Shown here: in pieces, positions 27,015 through 40,199 of the stretch
Layout of the letters: each line of letters opens with the position of its first letter
Numbering within the stretch: position 1 is the first letter of the stretch
DNA from: Aquanectria penicillioides
Taxonomy: Eukaryota > Ascomycota > Sordariomycetes > Hypocreales > Nectriaceae
Length of the DNA: 64,000 nucleotides
Direction of reading: 5' to 3'
Assembly: GCA_003415625.1 (NCBI GenBank)
Contig: PYIU01000002.1
Coordinates: forward strand, 4,464,001 to 4,528,000
Program-made: the position numbers and the translations under genes
The notes under the pieces: generated by a model
Told to the model about the DNA's origin: nothing
The model's input: the letters and a program-made list of their open reading frames with translations, nothing else
Database searches by the model: none

Positions 27015-30000
27015 ATGGAACCTGCCCCGGCCGCCGCCCATGGGCCCAGGGTCCCGTTGCCGCCCTCATCGGTGTACTCTGATACTCACTCTGATACTAC
27101 TACAACTGCTTCCGACACTCAAACTGCCTCGCCCTCGTTTGACCCTGCAAACTTTCCTTCACCTCCATCATCATCAGCCCACCACCAGAGTCACTCTCAC
27201 CGTCAGCTACCACCTGCAGCAGCCAAGAGCGTCGCTGTCCACTCAAGATCTCAAACTGTCGACAGCTTCCCCAGCTCTTCCACTTCCAGCCCTACCGCTA
27301 CAGACTCTGCAGCTGCCGCTCGCCCCCAATCTGGTTTCCCCATCAAGAGGAAACCCGTGTCTTCAAACGCCTCCTCCCTAGACCTACGCTACTCCTCCTC
27401 TGGCAACCCTCTTCCTCCCCCTCTTGAGCTTCCCAAGCCGGAGCAGAGGTTCTCCAGGTCTTACTTGGTGGATAGCCCTACCATTTACGAGTACGCTCCT
27501 GACACCCGCGCTCCGCCGCCGGCGTGCCAGTAAGTTGCCCTTCCCCCACCACCACCATAACCACCGCCAATATATGGCCCACCACCTGTCTCGTAAACGG
27601 AACATTCGACTGACTGGAATCTTTTTTTTATTAGACCCCCCAACGCGACTCTGGCTTCCCACGTCGCCCCTCTGCCCTATCGCGCAGCATTCCAGCACCA
27701 GCTCTGAGCCCGACCCCCTCTGGCTCAGACTTCTCTGACGTGCTGGACGGGTATGACGATCTGATCCCACCCCCCAAATCAGATTCCGCGTTCAACCCAT
27801 CTCCTGAAACTGTAGTGGACACTCGGGAGTCCAACAAAGACGAGACATTCGAACTCGATTCCAGCGACAAGGAGGACCCGATCAACACGGAAGCGTCCCT
27901 CACTGACGGCGACTCTGACACGGACTCCAACTACTTGGAAAATAATCATAATTCTAATCCATCCCCAGCCCCCATGTTAGCACCTAAGCCGACCCCTCCT
28001 CACCTCAAGCTCGACAAGGTTTCCATACTTGTCCCCGAAGACGAGCCACAGTCGGCCAACGGCGCGCAATCGCCGCCGTCAACGAGTTCAAGCGCATCGC
28101 CTCAGCTCAACAAGCCTTTGCCCAAATCACCAGGGGGCCCTGCCTCACCGTTTGCCTCCCTATTCAATTGGGGAGCACCTTCACCTTCAGTCACAGAGTT
28201 CTCCTCACTCTCAACTCCCGTCTCGCCTGACAGAGGCGGCGCGGCCAATGATACCCCCTATACAACACCTACTGTATACTCGGATGCCTCAAAGTCGCAT
28301 CCAAATGCCCTTGGATACGTCGAATCATATCTATCTACACCGCCTCCTACAGCCGCACAAATAGACGAAATGGAGGATGAGTTGAAGGCCATCAGCCTCG
28401 AGCTGGCGTCCTCCATCCGGCGCGAGATGGATTTGGAGGACCTAGTTGACCGCCTGCAGGAACAAATCAACAACCCTCAAGCCCCCGGCAAGAGGAGTAG
28501 CGACTACTTCTCTGATTCGGGGTACAGCTCAGCTAAGATGAGCGAAAGCGACCAAGGTCGCGAAGAAATCGAAAAGGTTCAAAGAAGATCAGAACAAGAA
28601 AAGGCGTCACTTCGCCTCGAACTTACCAACAAGCTTCAAGATGAGAGGTCCAAGCGAAAAGCCCTCGATTTGCAGATTAAGCAGCTTGCCGAGAGGGCAT
28701 CTCAGATTGACCTTGCCGAAATCAACAACCTGGACGTCAATGGACGACTCAAGGATCTCGAGAGCACCTGCGGAGACCTTAGGAGACGACTCTCAGAGGA
28801 ACGTACTGTTAAGAATAACTTTGAGGATCTCCTGACGGTCCTGCGTGGCGAGTTACAGGACGCGTGCAATGAGCGAGATAACCTGCGAGACGAGGTTGTC
28901 CCCCAGCTGAGGGCCCGCGTCGAAGGTCTCGAGACCGAGGCTGCCGAGTACTCAAACTTGACATATGAGTCGAGCAAGATGCAACAGGAACTCTCCCTGC
29001 TTAAGAAGGAAAACGATGCCCTGCGCCATTCAGCCATGCCTGGCGGCACATCTACGCCCCCAATGAACCGAATGTCCCGCGCCATGTCTGGTAGCCTCAG
29101 CGGGTTGGCTAGGTCCAACTCGGTTGCTGCCGGATCCTTCCGAGGCCAGAGACCTCCTGCCCTTCAGCTTTCGAGATCAAATAGCGTGAAGAATGTCCAA
29201 GCGGAATCCCGTGAGGCTCTCTCTGAGCGACTCAAGGACGTCGAAGCTCAGAGGGATGCGCTTCACAGTGCCCTCAAGAATCTCTTGGAACGACAGGAGT
29301 TCCAGAACCGTGAAAACGAGAAGAAGATTCGCATTCTCCAATCTGAACGCGAGAGGCTTCTGTCTCCTTCCCCCCGCCGAGGAGGCTTTGAACGAGACAT
29401 CTCCAACCTCCGAACCGAGATTAATGTTCTCCGTCGGAGGGCAGAAGACGCCTTGGAGCAAAAGTGGCAGGTTGAAAAGGGTCTCGTTGGTCTGAAGATG
29501 GATCTCGATAGAGCCGAGGAGGAGATTGCGCTTCTCCGTGATCTTCTCCGAGAGAAGGATATCTTGATCCCCCCTTCTTTCGCTCGATCTAGTGGATCCA
29601 GCACCGCTAGTGGTTACTTCAACGAGTCTGCCGGCCCCGTTACGTCAGAGTCGCTGCAGAAGGCGTATAATGAGTTGCAGGCCGCCTATGCCGAGTCATT
29701 GGACCGCATTAAGAAGCTCGAGTTCGAGACCAACTCGAATGAGAAGACCCAAGTTGCCATGGAGCGACTTGAGCGCACGCTCTCTGTCGCTGTTACAGAA
29801 CGTGATGCTGCCAAGCATGAGATCGACGCCCTGAAGACCCAGTTTGACAACGTTAGCGAGAGCGAGAGCAAGACTCTCCAGAGTGAACGAGCCCTTGCCG
29901 ACGAGCTCACCGACTCGGCCCGCCGTGTCGAAGAACTCGCCTCCCAAGTTCAGCATCAGCTTGCCACCAACGCCGACCTTCGAGAGCGCCTAAACGCCAC

Positions 30001-30556
30001 CGTTGCTCGAGGCGACAGTGATCGCAAGGCTCACTCTGACCGCATCGCCGACCTGCAGGTTCGCCTTAAGGGTATGGAAGACCAACTCATTGCCGCTCAG
30101 ACCGCATCAGAGGATCGGGTCGCCCGTCACGAGGAAGAGATTTCCGCCCTCCACGAGGCTCACAACGAACAGCTCCGTCGCATGAACAGCAGCCCTGGCC
30201 TCGGAGGACTGCGATCTCCTGGCCTCCGGTCGCCCCGCAAGGCTTCCCTTTTGAGCCCCATGTCGCCGAGATTCCCCATCGCCGCTCGCGTCTCCGCCGA
30301 AAAGAGCTTCGAGGATGCGGCTCAGATGAATGCCCTTCGAGACCGCGTGTCGGAGCTTGAGAAGGCCCTCGAGAATGCCGAGAACGAGATGCAAGAAGTT
30401 GTGGCTAAGATGAGCACTGCGCAGATCGAGGTGTTGAACCTACAGGAGGAACGCGAGGCTGCTGTGCGGGAGACACGCAAGCTGCAAAAGATCCTCGAGG
30501 AGGAGCAGATGAAGTCTTTTGAAGACCGATTCAAGACATTGAACACAACTGCCTAA
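27015..30556 (+). CDS. Large coiled-coil protein with disordered N terminus
   Basis: I do not recognise a characterised gene. The N-terminal ~350 residues are Ser/Pro/Thr-rich and disordered. From about residue 390 onward the protein is heptad-rich coiled coil (long runs of E/K/R/L/Q), interrupted by basic Ser-rich linkers such as SRAMSGSLSGLARSNS and LRSPGLRSPRKASLLSPMSP, which resemble phosphorylation or microtubule-binding linkers. Such proteins usually act as cytoskeletal or scaffold elements; that is inference. The second part is open from before 27740 to the stop at 30556. The first exon ends at a GTAAGT donor at 27530. The only acceptor that keeps frame in the sequence as given is CGCGCAG ending at 27687 (1127 residues). 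A much better acceptor (CTGAC branch at about 27610, T tract, TTAG ending at 27634) puts the protein out of frame by one base, just before a C6 run. The ATG at 27015 is the first in the open frame. Confidence 0.85.
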
Positions 30557-31524
30557 AGAGGAGGAACAAGGGCAAGAAAACAATCCCACGGGATGATCCC
30601 ACATCGACCGAGTGTTGAATGGGGGATACTGCATTTAGCGAAACGGAGTCCATGATTTTCCTCATCTTTATCTGGAACGCATTCACAACAGCCTGGCGAA
30701 GAAATGCCGGCTGCAAAGACATGGTCAGGCTAATATATACAACCTTGGAGTGAAAATGGTTTGGCATGAACTTGGGTCACTGGCATGCGCTTTTGGATGC
30801 GCACAATCATCAGGAACATTTGCTCCTATGGAGTCTTTTTTTTTTTTTTTTTTTAATTATTTTTTATTCTTTGTTATTGGACAATCCAACAGGTGCGGGC
30901 CGCGCAAATCATACAATACGCGGGACATAAAATACTTGGGAGGAACAATTGGTACATAATGTCTTGTAGTACTGCCTCACTCTTGGTATAGATAAGAGTT
31001 GGAGGCGACGCGGGCGGGGATAAATGTGTATATATTGGTCGTCGGAGGAAAGCTTGCATTAGCGACGTGTACTATTAGGGTAGTCTGACTGTTGTCATAT
31101 TAACAATACCAAAGTTGGTTTTTTCAAACGTTGTTGCACCCTTCATCTTGTTTCTTGTCTCTCACTGTCCATCTGGTTGATTTTCGGCGGATTAGTTTAT
31201 TGCTTGGTCTGTTTCACGATGAAGCGGCATTGCTCTCTTCATTCTTACCTTCCCTTCTACACGAAGAACCCAATCAGGAAACCCACACCGGGACTCTCAA
31301 CGGATACTGCGCCATACTGCAACTGTCTAATATTCTGTTCATTTTTTTTTATTATTTCCCTTTCTCAACTCTAACAACATTTTGCCACTCGTTTTGCTAC
31401 TCAGACCCTCGTTTCTTTGGACCGGAGCTATTGCCATCCGTCAAGGGTGGGACCATACACCATATTGTTTTCTTCACCCGTTATTCGGCCAAAGGACTCT
31501 GAACCTGCAATATTCTCTCAACAC
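30557..31524. other. Intergenic region, no gene seen
   Basis: Presumably the 3' region of the coiled-coil gene and the leader of the small membrane-protein gene. It includes a T-rich run at about 30837-30875. No further coding support. Confidence 0.55.
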
Positions 31525-32128
31525 ATGACTACGCTTGGTTATAATCATGTTATCCGCAAAGAACCACATTATCTTTTGGCCCTGTCCCTTATCTCTGTTC
31601 TGCCCGCCCTACTTCGCCAGCACTTTCGACATCTGCTCCCCGACGCCCTTGCCGACTCCTTTCTCGAATATGTAACATGCGGACTAATCGCCCTCATTAT
31701 GTGCCGAAAGAAATCGCTATTGTGCCTGTACTATGTCGGCGTAGGCGCTTTGTGTGTGGCGTCCCATGAGGCGCTTTCGATGATTGGGTTCGTTGGCAAC
31801 ATGCCATCTGAGTTTGACGATATGGGCAAGAGTGAGATGAGAATGCTAGCCGCACATGCCATGGCTAGCTTTACACTTCTGGGAACATTGGAGTCTACTC
31901 GCCGAGATGTATGGATTTCAGAAGCACTACACAGCCAGGTAAACAGTTTCGCTAATCTTCCCTTAGAGACAAGACATTGAAGTCAGTGGGCTGGGCATGA
32001 TATGTTGCTACCCATTGCGCGAAGGCGAATGCCAGAACTCAATCTGCTCTGCGGGTACCGGCCTGCTAGGACTTTTTGTTGTGGTAGGACTCATCGAGCT
32101 TGTCCTCCACGGGTTGCTTGGTTATTAG
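31525..32128 (+). CDS. Small multi-span membrane protein, unrecognised
   Basis: Predicted from splice logic. Exon 1 (31525-31908, 128 codons) begins at an ATG in a good context (AACACATGA). A GTATGG donor at 31909, a GCTAAT branch-like site at about 31951 and a CCCTTAG acceptor ending at 31966 define a 58-nt intron. Exon 2 (31967-32128) continues in phase 0 to a TAG, giving 181 residues. Exon 1 encodes hydrophobic segments (YLLALSLISVLPALL; CGLIALIMC; LLCLYYVGVGALCVA; AHAMASFTLLGTL). Exon 2 encodes a short cysteine-containing loop (CCYPLREGECQNSIC) and a strong final span (GLLGLFVVVGLIELVLHGLL). The appearance of a membrane span in the correct frame only after splicing is the main support. 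An unspliced reading stops at 31980. I recognise no family. An additional 5' exon cannot be excluded. Confidence 0.6.
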
Positions 32129-33447
32129 GTAGACCTGCCTGATCTCTGGTTCCCTCATAGTCTCACTCTAAACCAAATGTTCGTCCATGTTTGGACTCTG
32201 TCGCCGCTCCTGGATGTTGCTGAGACGGTACGATATGACTGGTCCAATTTTTCTTTCCCCTGGGGAAAAGATGTATCAAACTGACAAGCGCAGTTGACAT
32301 ACCTGATGGGTCGCCTGGTGTGGCCACAATGGTTCCACATAAGAGAAACAGTCATCCGCAACCAACCATAGAGCGTCTGGATGTGGCATAACCTAGGGAT
32401 GCTGAATTGGTGGCTCTCTATCTATTTTGGAACGTGGCTCTGCGACTGGGTTATTCAAAGAGCTTGCAATTCGAATGATCGATAAGGCTGAGTGATGCTG
32501 AGTCTTGTGGCCGTCAGCGAGCCTGGTTCCCTCGTAACAGTATCAAGCCAGCGATTTGGACACAGCGGCTTGAACGAAATATGGCAATTAGCCAGGAGGA
32601 ATCATCGTTTGAGAAAAATGGCTATATGGATGGATCAAGCATGAGATTGAGGTACCAAGATGCAACGAAGTCTCGGATATGCCGAGCCCAAATCCTTGAT
32701 CAAGCGATTAAACTCAGCGAATTTATTCGATTACGTACTGATTACTCGGAATGATTTCGTGCGGTTTTAAACGAGTTTGATGCTCCTTGCTTCATGACCA
32801 GTTGCTTCTACCCCTTCCTTCTCTTTCACGCAACGTAACATCCAGGGGAAGCCATCATCGTCCAGAGACAGCCTAGCTCCGCGCTTCAAAGACCCAAAGC
32901 TGTAGACATGTCTTTGTAATTTATGTACTCGAAGCTGTTGGCATTTGGTTAGTTCCTCACCTCAATGTAAGGTTTTGTTTGAACTTTGCCATTAAGCTCG
33001 CATACCAGGAGGGAAGTGTCTACCAAAACCGTTGTCTGCCGCATGAACAGCTATGGTAATATCGCTATGGCATCTTCAAACCTACCAAGAGACAAAGCGG
33101 GGGCCTCCATCATCAAGTTCTAGGTTTTCATGACCCTGTGATCCTACGTCTAATCAGGGTACACGCAGCCATCTCCTTTTGTTCCCTCATACAATGGAGA
33201 CGGGGCAATTGGACACGGGGAATGGCCCGAGAGGAACAAGGGAGGTGTGAAGCTGAACGGTATTGTCATGCCGTTGCCTCTGAAACCGTTGTCCCTTGCC
33301 CACCTTGTTGGTCGCTTCACAATTTCCACCTCACTTGTTGGCTGTTAGCATTACGCTTTGACGAGACATCCCACTCTGGCTCCCAGGCGGTGGCTGAGAC
33401 CTGTTAGTGTGTTAGAGGCAACGCCGTCGTTCTTTTTCTTTTTGACT

Positions 33448-33471
33448 TTGTTGTTGTTGTTGTTGTTGTTG
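33448..33471. repeat. (TTG)8 microsatellite
   Basis: Eight perfect TTG units in intergenic sequence. Confidence 0.9.
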
Positions 33472-36449
33472 ATAACATTTGTTGCTAACATGTGAATAAA
33501 GGTATCACGAAGCTGACAGTTGTAAAAAGTATTGGAAATCTCCTCAGCCTTAGAAAAAGCCACCTTAAAATTGGGAGCGGTGTGATGTATGCTATAGACG
33601 CGGTGAGAATGGGGTTGACTACTTTGACATCCAAGCCACTTCGTTAGCCAGAACCTTCACTGCATGCCACAATCCTGTCACGGCTTTGGCCATGGAGGGA
33701 ACTAGTGTGATAGATGTCGGCTCTTCTTAGAGTCACTTCTCCAACAAAATTAGCACGTTGACGCCACGTTGCAGTCTCGGCCAAGGTCTCGGCCAATTGG
33801 CAATGCGACGAGGACCCTTGAAGTTTCTTGGAAGAAGAAAAGTTATGATACGCTAAGCGACACATCAATCTAGGTAGATCACGACGGGCATGTTTGAACT
33901 ACGGATCGACATGAACACACGGCGGAGGCGGAGATGCGAGTTTCGGAGTAGGAAAGGACAGAAAGGCTTAGGGTTATCGAGTGAACTGGAGCCTGCCGAG
34001 AAACGCAATTGTCCGAAAGGGTGTCGAGATGGGTATGCTTTCTTCTTTGAAGACTATTCATGCACGAGGCTACGCAATCACCGTTACACCAGGTACTTGG
34101 ACGGGTTTTGCTGCCGCCACAAAACAAAGCTTTTCCGGGAAAGATTGATCTGCACCGGATGGGCTTCTCATGGTTGGTCGATAATCAGGGCCGGCGGCGG
34201 CGACGGCGACGGCGACGAGGACGAAAGAAGGCAAAGCACCCATGACGCGGATTCAGGGATGATTGGCTTTGCTTCGAGAATATGGTACGGCAAATAATCG
34301 AACGAGTGAGCGAATGAGCCTACGGTGACCGTTTTGGTCGGGGACCTCTTCTCGGCGGCCTCGTTTCTTCTTCCATCTTTGGGTGGCGAAGCGGGTGGAA
34401 TGAGACTGTGATTAAACCGAGACTCGAACGTTAGGTGGGTGGTGTCGATGCAGCCAGGTCGTTAGGTGCGTTGGGAACGTTCCAAAAGATGCACATCTCT
34501 GCAGCCAGGAGGAAGATGAACCTGGTCGCTGGGAAGGCCATATGCGTGATGGACGATGAGATGGGTGGCCCAGTCGGGAAGGAGGCTTCTTGCAGGTTCA
34601 GGGAATAATCTAGACGGCAACGCAAGATATTCCCGATAAGTTCAAGGCGATTGTGATCCATGGCGATGGCCGTCATGGTAAAGCATCCCATACGTGGGGA
34701 GTGATGAGGCCGAGGAAGAGAGAGAGAGCAAAAGTGGACCAAGACGAGCCAAGGCAGGGGCAGGAGAGAAAGAGGGGAGAGATAGATCCAAAGGGGGGGG
34801 GCGTTGATTGGGATGAGAAAGGCCGGGGAAACAAAGCAAAGAAAGAATGATTGCGGATTAGAGGCCTTGATAATGCTGATGGCGATGACATTGAGAAGGA
34901 CAGGGGACCCAAAGAGACACAAAAGCCATTACCATTTCATGGTAGCTAAGCAGCAGGGGTGGGTCGCTGATAGCGCCCACCTTATCGACCAGCCAATGGG
35001 CATGGGGGGGCTTATCAGCAGCGCAGGCCCTGGTTGCCTCTTTCGTCATTGCCTTGCCGAACATGCTTGCCCAAAATTCCAAAGCCTCAACCAAGTTGCT
35101 ACCGGTACTCGATTTCTTGGGGCAATTCCCCGTACGTCTCCGCATCCCGCTACTCCTTGTGCAAGTGAGTGACGCTCTGCTGTGCCATCGATTCTGGAGG
35201 CACAGAGCTCCAGTACGTCGACCTTCCCCTCCTAGATCTTCTTTGTTGTCAATAGGTAGCTAGGTATTTACTTTAATTTTTTTTTTGTTACTCCGTTGTA
35301 ACTATCCAGCTGTTCCATAAAGGACACGGACACTGGACATGCACGGCCTTGGTTCAAGTGGAATTTCTACATGTCATCAATTCCAATAAGAGAAAGAAAG
35401 AAAAATAAACACCCATGATTGATTGCTGGTGGCCTCTGCTTCTCCTTCTGGAACGACCAACTCCAAGCCACCGACAGACCTTGCTCGCTTGGTTTGAATT
35501 AGCTGAAAAGGCCATCTGTTGAATGAGGTAAAGATACGTATATGTATTACCATAACGTACGTGCCACGGATAGGACGGGCGAGCTGTCTTGGAGAGATAA
35601 GACCCCGTTGCCACTTAGGTACCTGCGTTGCAAAGCAGCCATTTACAGGCGTTCCTTACTCCCTGTTGGAGTTATGCCTTTCTGAGCAAAAAAGTCCAGC
35701 ATTGAGGAGGCCGGCTTGGGTCCGTGTGCGTCCGTGTGTTCCTTCTCTTCTTCCATTGGAATTGACCACGTTCGGAAATCAGCATGATGCGCTGATGAGG
35801 TGCAGCATCATCCGTCTTACTTACCTACCTAAGTCTTTGCCCCGTCGTCGCCGTCGTCGCCTCCCGTCCATGGATGCCACTTAAATGTCCGCCTCCTCGT
35901 GGCCAAACGCTACGGGCGGCTTATGAGAAGTGACGAGAGGATTGACCGGTAAAGATGCAGAGATCGCCGTCACCCACCACCTTGTGAAACCCGAGCTGGA
36001 GGCTTTCCATTGCTCGACGACCCAGGGTCGAAATAGCACAGCACAGGTCACATCCACTATGACTGGTAAAATCCCAGTGGCCGTTAACATGCGGAGAATG
36101 CTTGTCAAGGGGGGGGGGTCAGAGTAAAAGAGCACACAGTTTCAATGCGAGCCAGGGATCTGGAGTTCAAGGGTCTTATCAGTTGAAAGGTTATCGGCAG
36201 AAGAGATGCATGTGTGCGTATTTGTATGTGTGTGTCCGTGTGGTTTGTCTGGGGTTTTACTTGAGAGAACATCATCTCGTCATATTAGGCGATCCAAGAT
36301 AGTCGTCGAGCCTGGTGTAAAATGACAGGATACAAGGTTTTGGTCTAGGAAGACACCCGACGCACCAGCCGGCGAATTCCTAAACAACCAGAGAGGCGCA
36401 AGCTCTTTAGCACGGGGAGCCATCTGGGAGCTGGAGCTGGGGGGTTCTG

Positions 36450-37499
36450 CTTATCGGGGTCGGCTGTTCTGTCATGAATACTGGCGTCACGACCCCTTGC
36501 TGGCTCTTGAGTTGAAGCCGCCAGATGGGGAGAGCGAGGCCGAGGGATTGAAACCTCGCAATTTCGCAACCAAGGGAACTTTGGGCCTTGAATGCAATGC
36601 TGATGATGGCCTTCTTCTTTTTCTTCTTTGCTCCCGCGAGGCGAGTTTTGACGGCCTCGCTAATAAGGGAAGGACGGACGAATACGTGTACAGTACATGT
36701 ACCTGGCCCAGGCTGGCTGGGAGCGTGTTGCGAGTTGTCGATAAGCATCCGCCCCAGCCGGGACTAGCCCGGATCCCACCGACGCAAGTGATCCCCCACT
36801 TGGGGCTTTGCAGCGCCAGTGGCTAGCCTCGCGAAAAACGCATCAGAGTTACAGCCGGAGCGTATGGTCGCGTTTTGTCAATCCCTCGCATCTCTAGTTA
36901 CCACCAGACCGGCCTTGGGGTTGGTTTCTTCCTTTTTCTTTGGAGCCTATTGTTGCTTCTTCTACCAGCGCCGTCCCCTGTTCGTCCGCCCAAGACGAGG
37001 CGCCACTAGGCCCCCCCCCTCTGACTCCCCAAGGCCTCAGTGCGTGTGTGTGTGTGTGGCCCCCCGTGAATCCACAAATCCACCCCCGTCCCTTCGCCCC
37101 AGCCGAGCAAGCGACCAAAGAGCGCTATCCCAAAAGATAACTCAGTGGTGCTTCTGGCCCGTCGGCGGAAGCATCCCTCTTCCTTTTAACCATTCCTTCG
37201 CATCTAGCTTTTGCTCTTGACCTCCGAACCGAACTCCATCTTTTTTCTTTCCCTGCTCCCGTGCCAAGAATTATTCTTTCATTTTCATTACATCCTCCCG
37301 CCGTTTATTTCACTATTCTCATTTATTTTGACCCCCGTATTGTTGCGTTGCGTTGCGCTGAGCTGTCCCGTGCTGTGCGCGCCCTCCCAATACCTCGCCT
37401 ACTTACCTACCTGGTCGTCCTCCGATCCCTTATCTCTCTGGCCCTTGGCCTTCGGTCCCGCCTCCGCCGCCGCCTCCTCCACCACAGGACTTTCTTATC
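36450..37499 (+). promoter_or_regulatory. Cluster of GATA-factor (HGATAR) sites upstream of the ammonium transporter
   Basis: GATAA-type hexamers occur at about 36450 (-), 36740 (+), 37135 (+), 37429 (-) and 37494 (-). In filamentous fungi the AreA/NIT2 GATA factor activates ammonium transporter genes under nitrogen limitation through such sites. The density is only a little above chance for this short motif, so the assignment rests mainly on the downstream gene's known regulation. Confidence 0.4.
37044..37057. repeat. (GT)7 dinucleotide run
   Basis: Seven perfect GT units in the upstream region of the ammonium transporter, about 550 bp before its ATG. Confidence 0.85.
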
Positions 37500-37604
37500 T
37501 CTCCCGCCACGCGCTCCTCTCCCTTCGTCTCCTTTCCCCCTCTCACACAAACCCGCGAAACACGCATTTTCTGAAGCTTCTTGCGCCTCACGATCCCTTC
37601 AACA

Positions 37605-39362
37605 ATGACTGGCGGCGTGGTGGCCTACAATGGCACCAGCGCCCAAGGCGCTGATACCCTCGAGATGGACGTCAACATCTGGTACGAGGTGAGTTGCTAG
37701 TTTCCTCCAATGTGGGTCGCGGCCCGTTCAACGCCCGCAAGCTGACTCTTGTGCGCCCGCACGACAACAGCCTGGTGACATTGCTTGGATGCTTACTGCC
37801 ACGGCCTTGGTCTTACTTATGATTCCTGGTGTCGGGTGAGTTTTCTCGTTTTTGATTTGTGTTTTCTTTCCTTTTGGGCTCTGAGTCTCGAGTTTCAACC
37901 ACGAGTACCGCCGCCCTGTGTTTGTTAGTCGACTAACACGCTCGAAACAATGTAGCTTCTTCTACTCCGGCCTCGCTCGCCGAAAATCCGCTTTGTCCCT
38001 CATCTGGCTCTCCGTTATGAGCACGGCCGTAACATGCTTCCAATGGTTCTTCTGGGGATACTCGCTCACCTTCTCCCACACTGCCGGCCCTTACATCGGT
38101 AACTTGGCCAACTTTGGGTTCCGCAATGTTCTCGCCCACCCCTCTGTCGGCTCCGACAAGCTGCCGGACCTGCTCTTCGCCATCTACCAAGGCATGTTCT
38201 CCGCCATCACCGTCGCCCTCGCTACCGGAGCCGTAGCCGAACGCGGCCGTATGCTGCCCTGCGTCATCTTCATGTTCATTTGGGCCACTGTTATTTACGA
38301 TCCCATTGCCTGCTGGACATGGAACCCGAGCGGTTGGTCCAATCAGATGGGCGGTCTCGACTTCGCCGGTGGAACCCCCGTGCATATCGCATCCGGCAGC
38401 GCCGCCCTCGCCTACTCCATGATGCTTGGCAAACGTCGCGGCCACGGAACTCATGAGCTCAACTACCGTCCTCACAACGTCACCCATATCGTCATCGGAA
38501 CCGTCTTTCTCTGGGTTGGCTGGTTCGGTTTCAATGCCGGCTCTGCCCTTGCTGCCAACCTTCGTGGTGTTCTTGCTGCCGTGGTGACCAACTTGGCTGC
38601 TTGCGTCGGAGGCATGACTTGGTGCATTCTTGACTACCGCCTCGAGAGGAAGTGGTCCACTGTGGGATTCTGCTCTGGTGTCGTCGCCGGACTGGTTTCC
38701 ATTACACCTGGTTCTGGTATGTTGAGAAAATGAATTCGACGAAACATGGTCAATGAACCAACTCCGCTGACAATACTTAACTAGGTTATGTCCCTGTCTG
38801 GTCCGCCGTCGTTTTTGGCGTCCTTGGAGCCTCATTCTCTAACTACGCCACCAAGGTCAAGTTTTTGCTTGGCATCGACGACGCCCTCGATATCTTCGCT
38901 GTTCACGGTGTTGGCGGTCTGGTCGGTAACATTTGCACTGCCTTCTTCGCCAGCAAGTCCATCGCCGCTCTCGACGGCACCACCCGCATCGACGGTGGTT
39001 GGATCGACCGCCACTGGGAACAGATGGGTTTCCAATTGGCTGACTCGTTCACGGGTGGTCTATACTCCTTCACCGGCACCTGTCTGATACTCTTTGTGAT
39101 GAACATGATCCCTGGCCTCCGCCTGCGCGCCACCGAAGATGCTGAAATTATCGGTATCGACGACGCCGAGATTGGCGAGTTCGCCTACGACTACGTCGAG
39201 CTTACCAGGGAAGTCGTCAACGATCTCGAAAACGAGGCCGGAAGCCGCTATTCGGCTGATCCATCAGCCTTCCACACCTACGAGAAGAACAGCATTCCGT
39301 TGATCGATGCGCGGATGTTTGGTGGCCAACCAGCCCCTGCGCCAGTAGCATTCCCTCAGTAA
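37605..39362 (+). CDS. Ammonium transporter, MEP/AMT family
   Basis: Plasma-membrane channel-like transporter that takes up ammonium as a nitrogen source. Four exons: 37605-37688, 37771-37835, 37956-38716 and 38785-39362. The GT-AG introns are 82, 120 and 68 nt (a GACTAAC branch-like site lies in the second), and the protein is 495 residues, within the family range. The conserved twin histidines that line the pore are present: H193 in GGTPVHIASG and H344 in DIFAVHGVGG. Other signatures are LWVGWFGFNAGSALAAN, GMTWCILDY, AGLVSITPGSG and multiple hydrophobic spans from about residue 32. The cytosolic tail begins after about residue 420 with IDDAEIGEFAYDY, a conserved regulatory segment of fungal MEP proteins. 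I cannot tell which MEP paralogue it is (MEP2-like sensor or not). GATA sites lie upstream. Confidence 0.95.
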
Positions 39363-40199
39363 AACGAGTTGCGATTTTCTCGGCGACAAACCCGACAAAG
39401 AAACTGTCGGTCGTGGACGGCACAAGCGCCCTTGCAAAGGTCAACAAAAGCAAGCCATGGATCTGTACACATAGACGGCGACATCATCTTCATTTCTTCC
39501 ATTATTGATACCCGGGTTACTTAATCATATCGGATTTATTGTTTTTATTTCGGTGGACAGGAGATTTATTTTAGTTGTACGAATAACCGCATGTGTGCAT
39601 ACGTTGCGATGGATGAAAAGCTCGGGATACGCCGGTTCCAGTTGAATAGGTTGAGGCCGAGCAATGACTTGACTACTAGTTTCATATAGAAATGAAAATA
39701 ATTTATTTGACGTACATATGCAAGTTTTGAAGTTGGCCCAATAGTGAATCTATTTTCCCTTGACAACGGCACAGTGAGACGTTCAAGCGAAGTAACTCCA
39801 ATTATGTATGGTACGTAGGTACCTAGTGTTGTTCATCTATTTGGCCCAATGGGGCAGTTGGCGGGCCGCCCCTCCCCAATTATTTAGCGCTGCAGCCTAG
39901 CCAACTCAGCGACCGAAGGGAGCATCCATGTCGTGCATGCACTCTATTCGCCAATCCTGGAAGGACGGTGCACCTCCCAGCTCCAGCTCACATCAGAATA
40001 CTAAACGACTCGACCGCATTGCCTCGGGCCTCTCCACCCTTGAGCTGATTTAGGCCTCACATGATTCACGTATGGCCCGTGGCTCCGTGATCTTGACGAG
40101 CAGGCATCACTGGTTGCAAACGCGGATATGAAGGCCTGCCGCGCCGCTTGAACTTCACGCCCGCCCTTCATCACTTCTTCGGCAACCAGACACGCAAAC
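39363..40199. other. Intergenic region between ammonium transporter and polymerase X
   Basis: No coding support. Presumably the transporter 3' UTR and the polymerase promoter. The two genes are tandem. Confidence 0.6.

Larger units (their letters stand above)
32129..37604. other. Long intergenic region before the ammonium transporter
   Basis: About 5.5 kb without a convincing gene. It contains a (TTG)8 array, a (GT)7 run near 37044, G-run-rich stretches near 34790 and 36108, and a pyrimidine-rich 5' leader from about 37200. The open frames at 33890-34297, 34431-34922 and 36819-37220 are compositional and carry no domain. Confidence 0.55.

Noticed and set aside
33890..34297. 135-codon open frame with a Gly-Asp repeat
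   Set aside because: The repeat comes from a GGCGAC array; the rest has no recognisable fold or conserved motif and no flanking exons.
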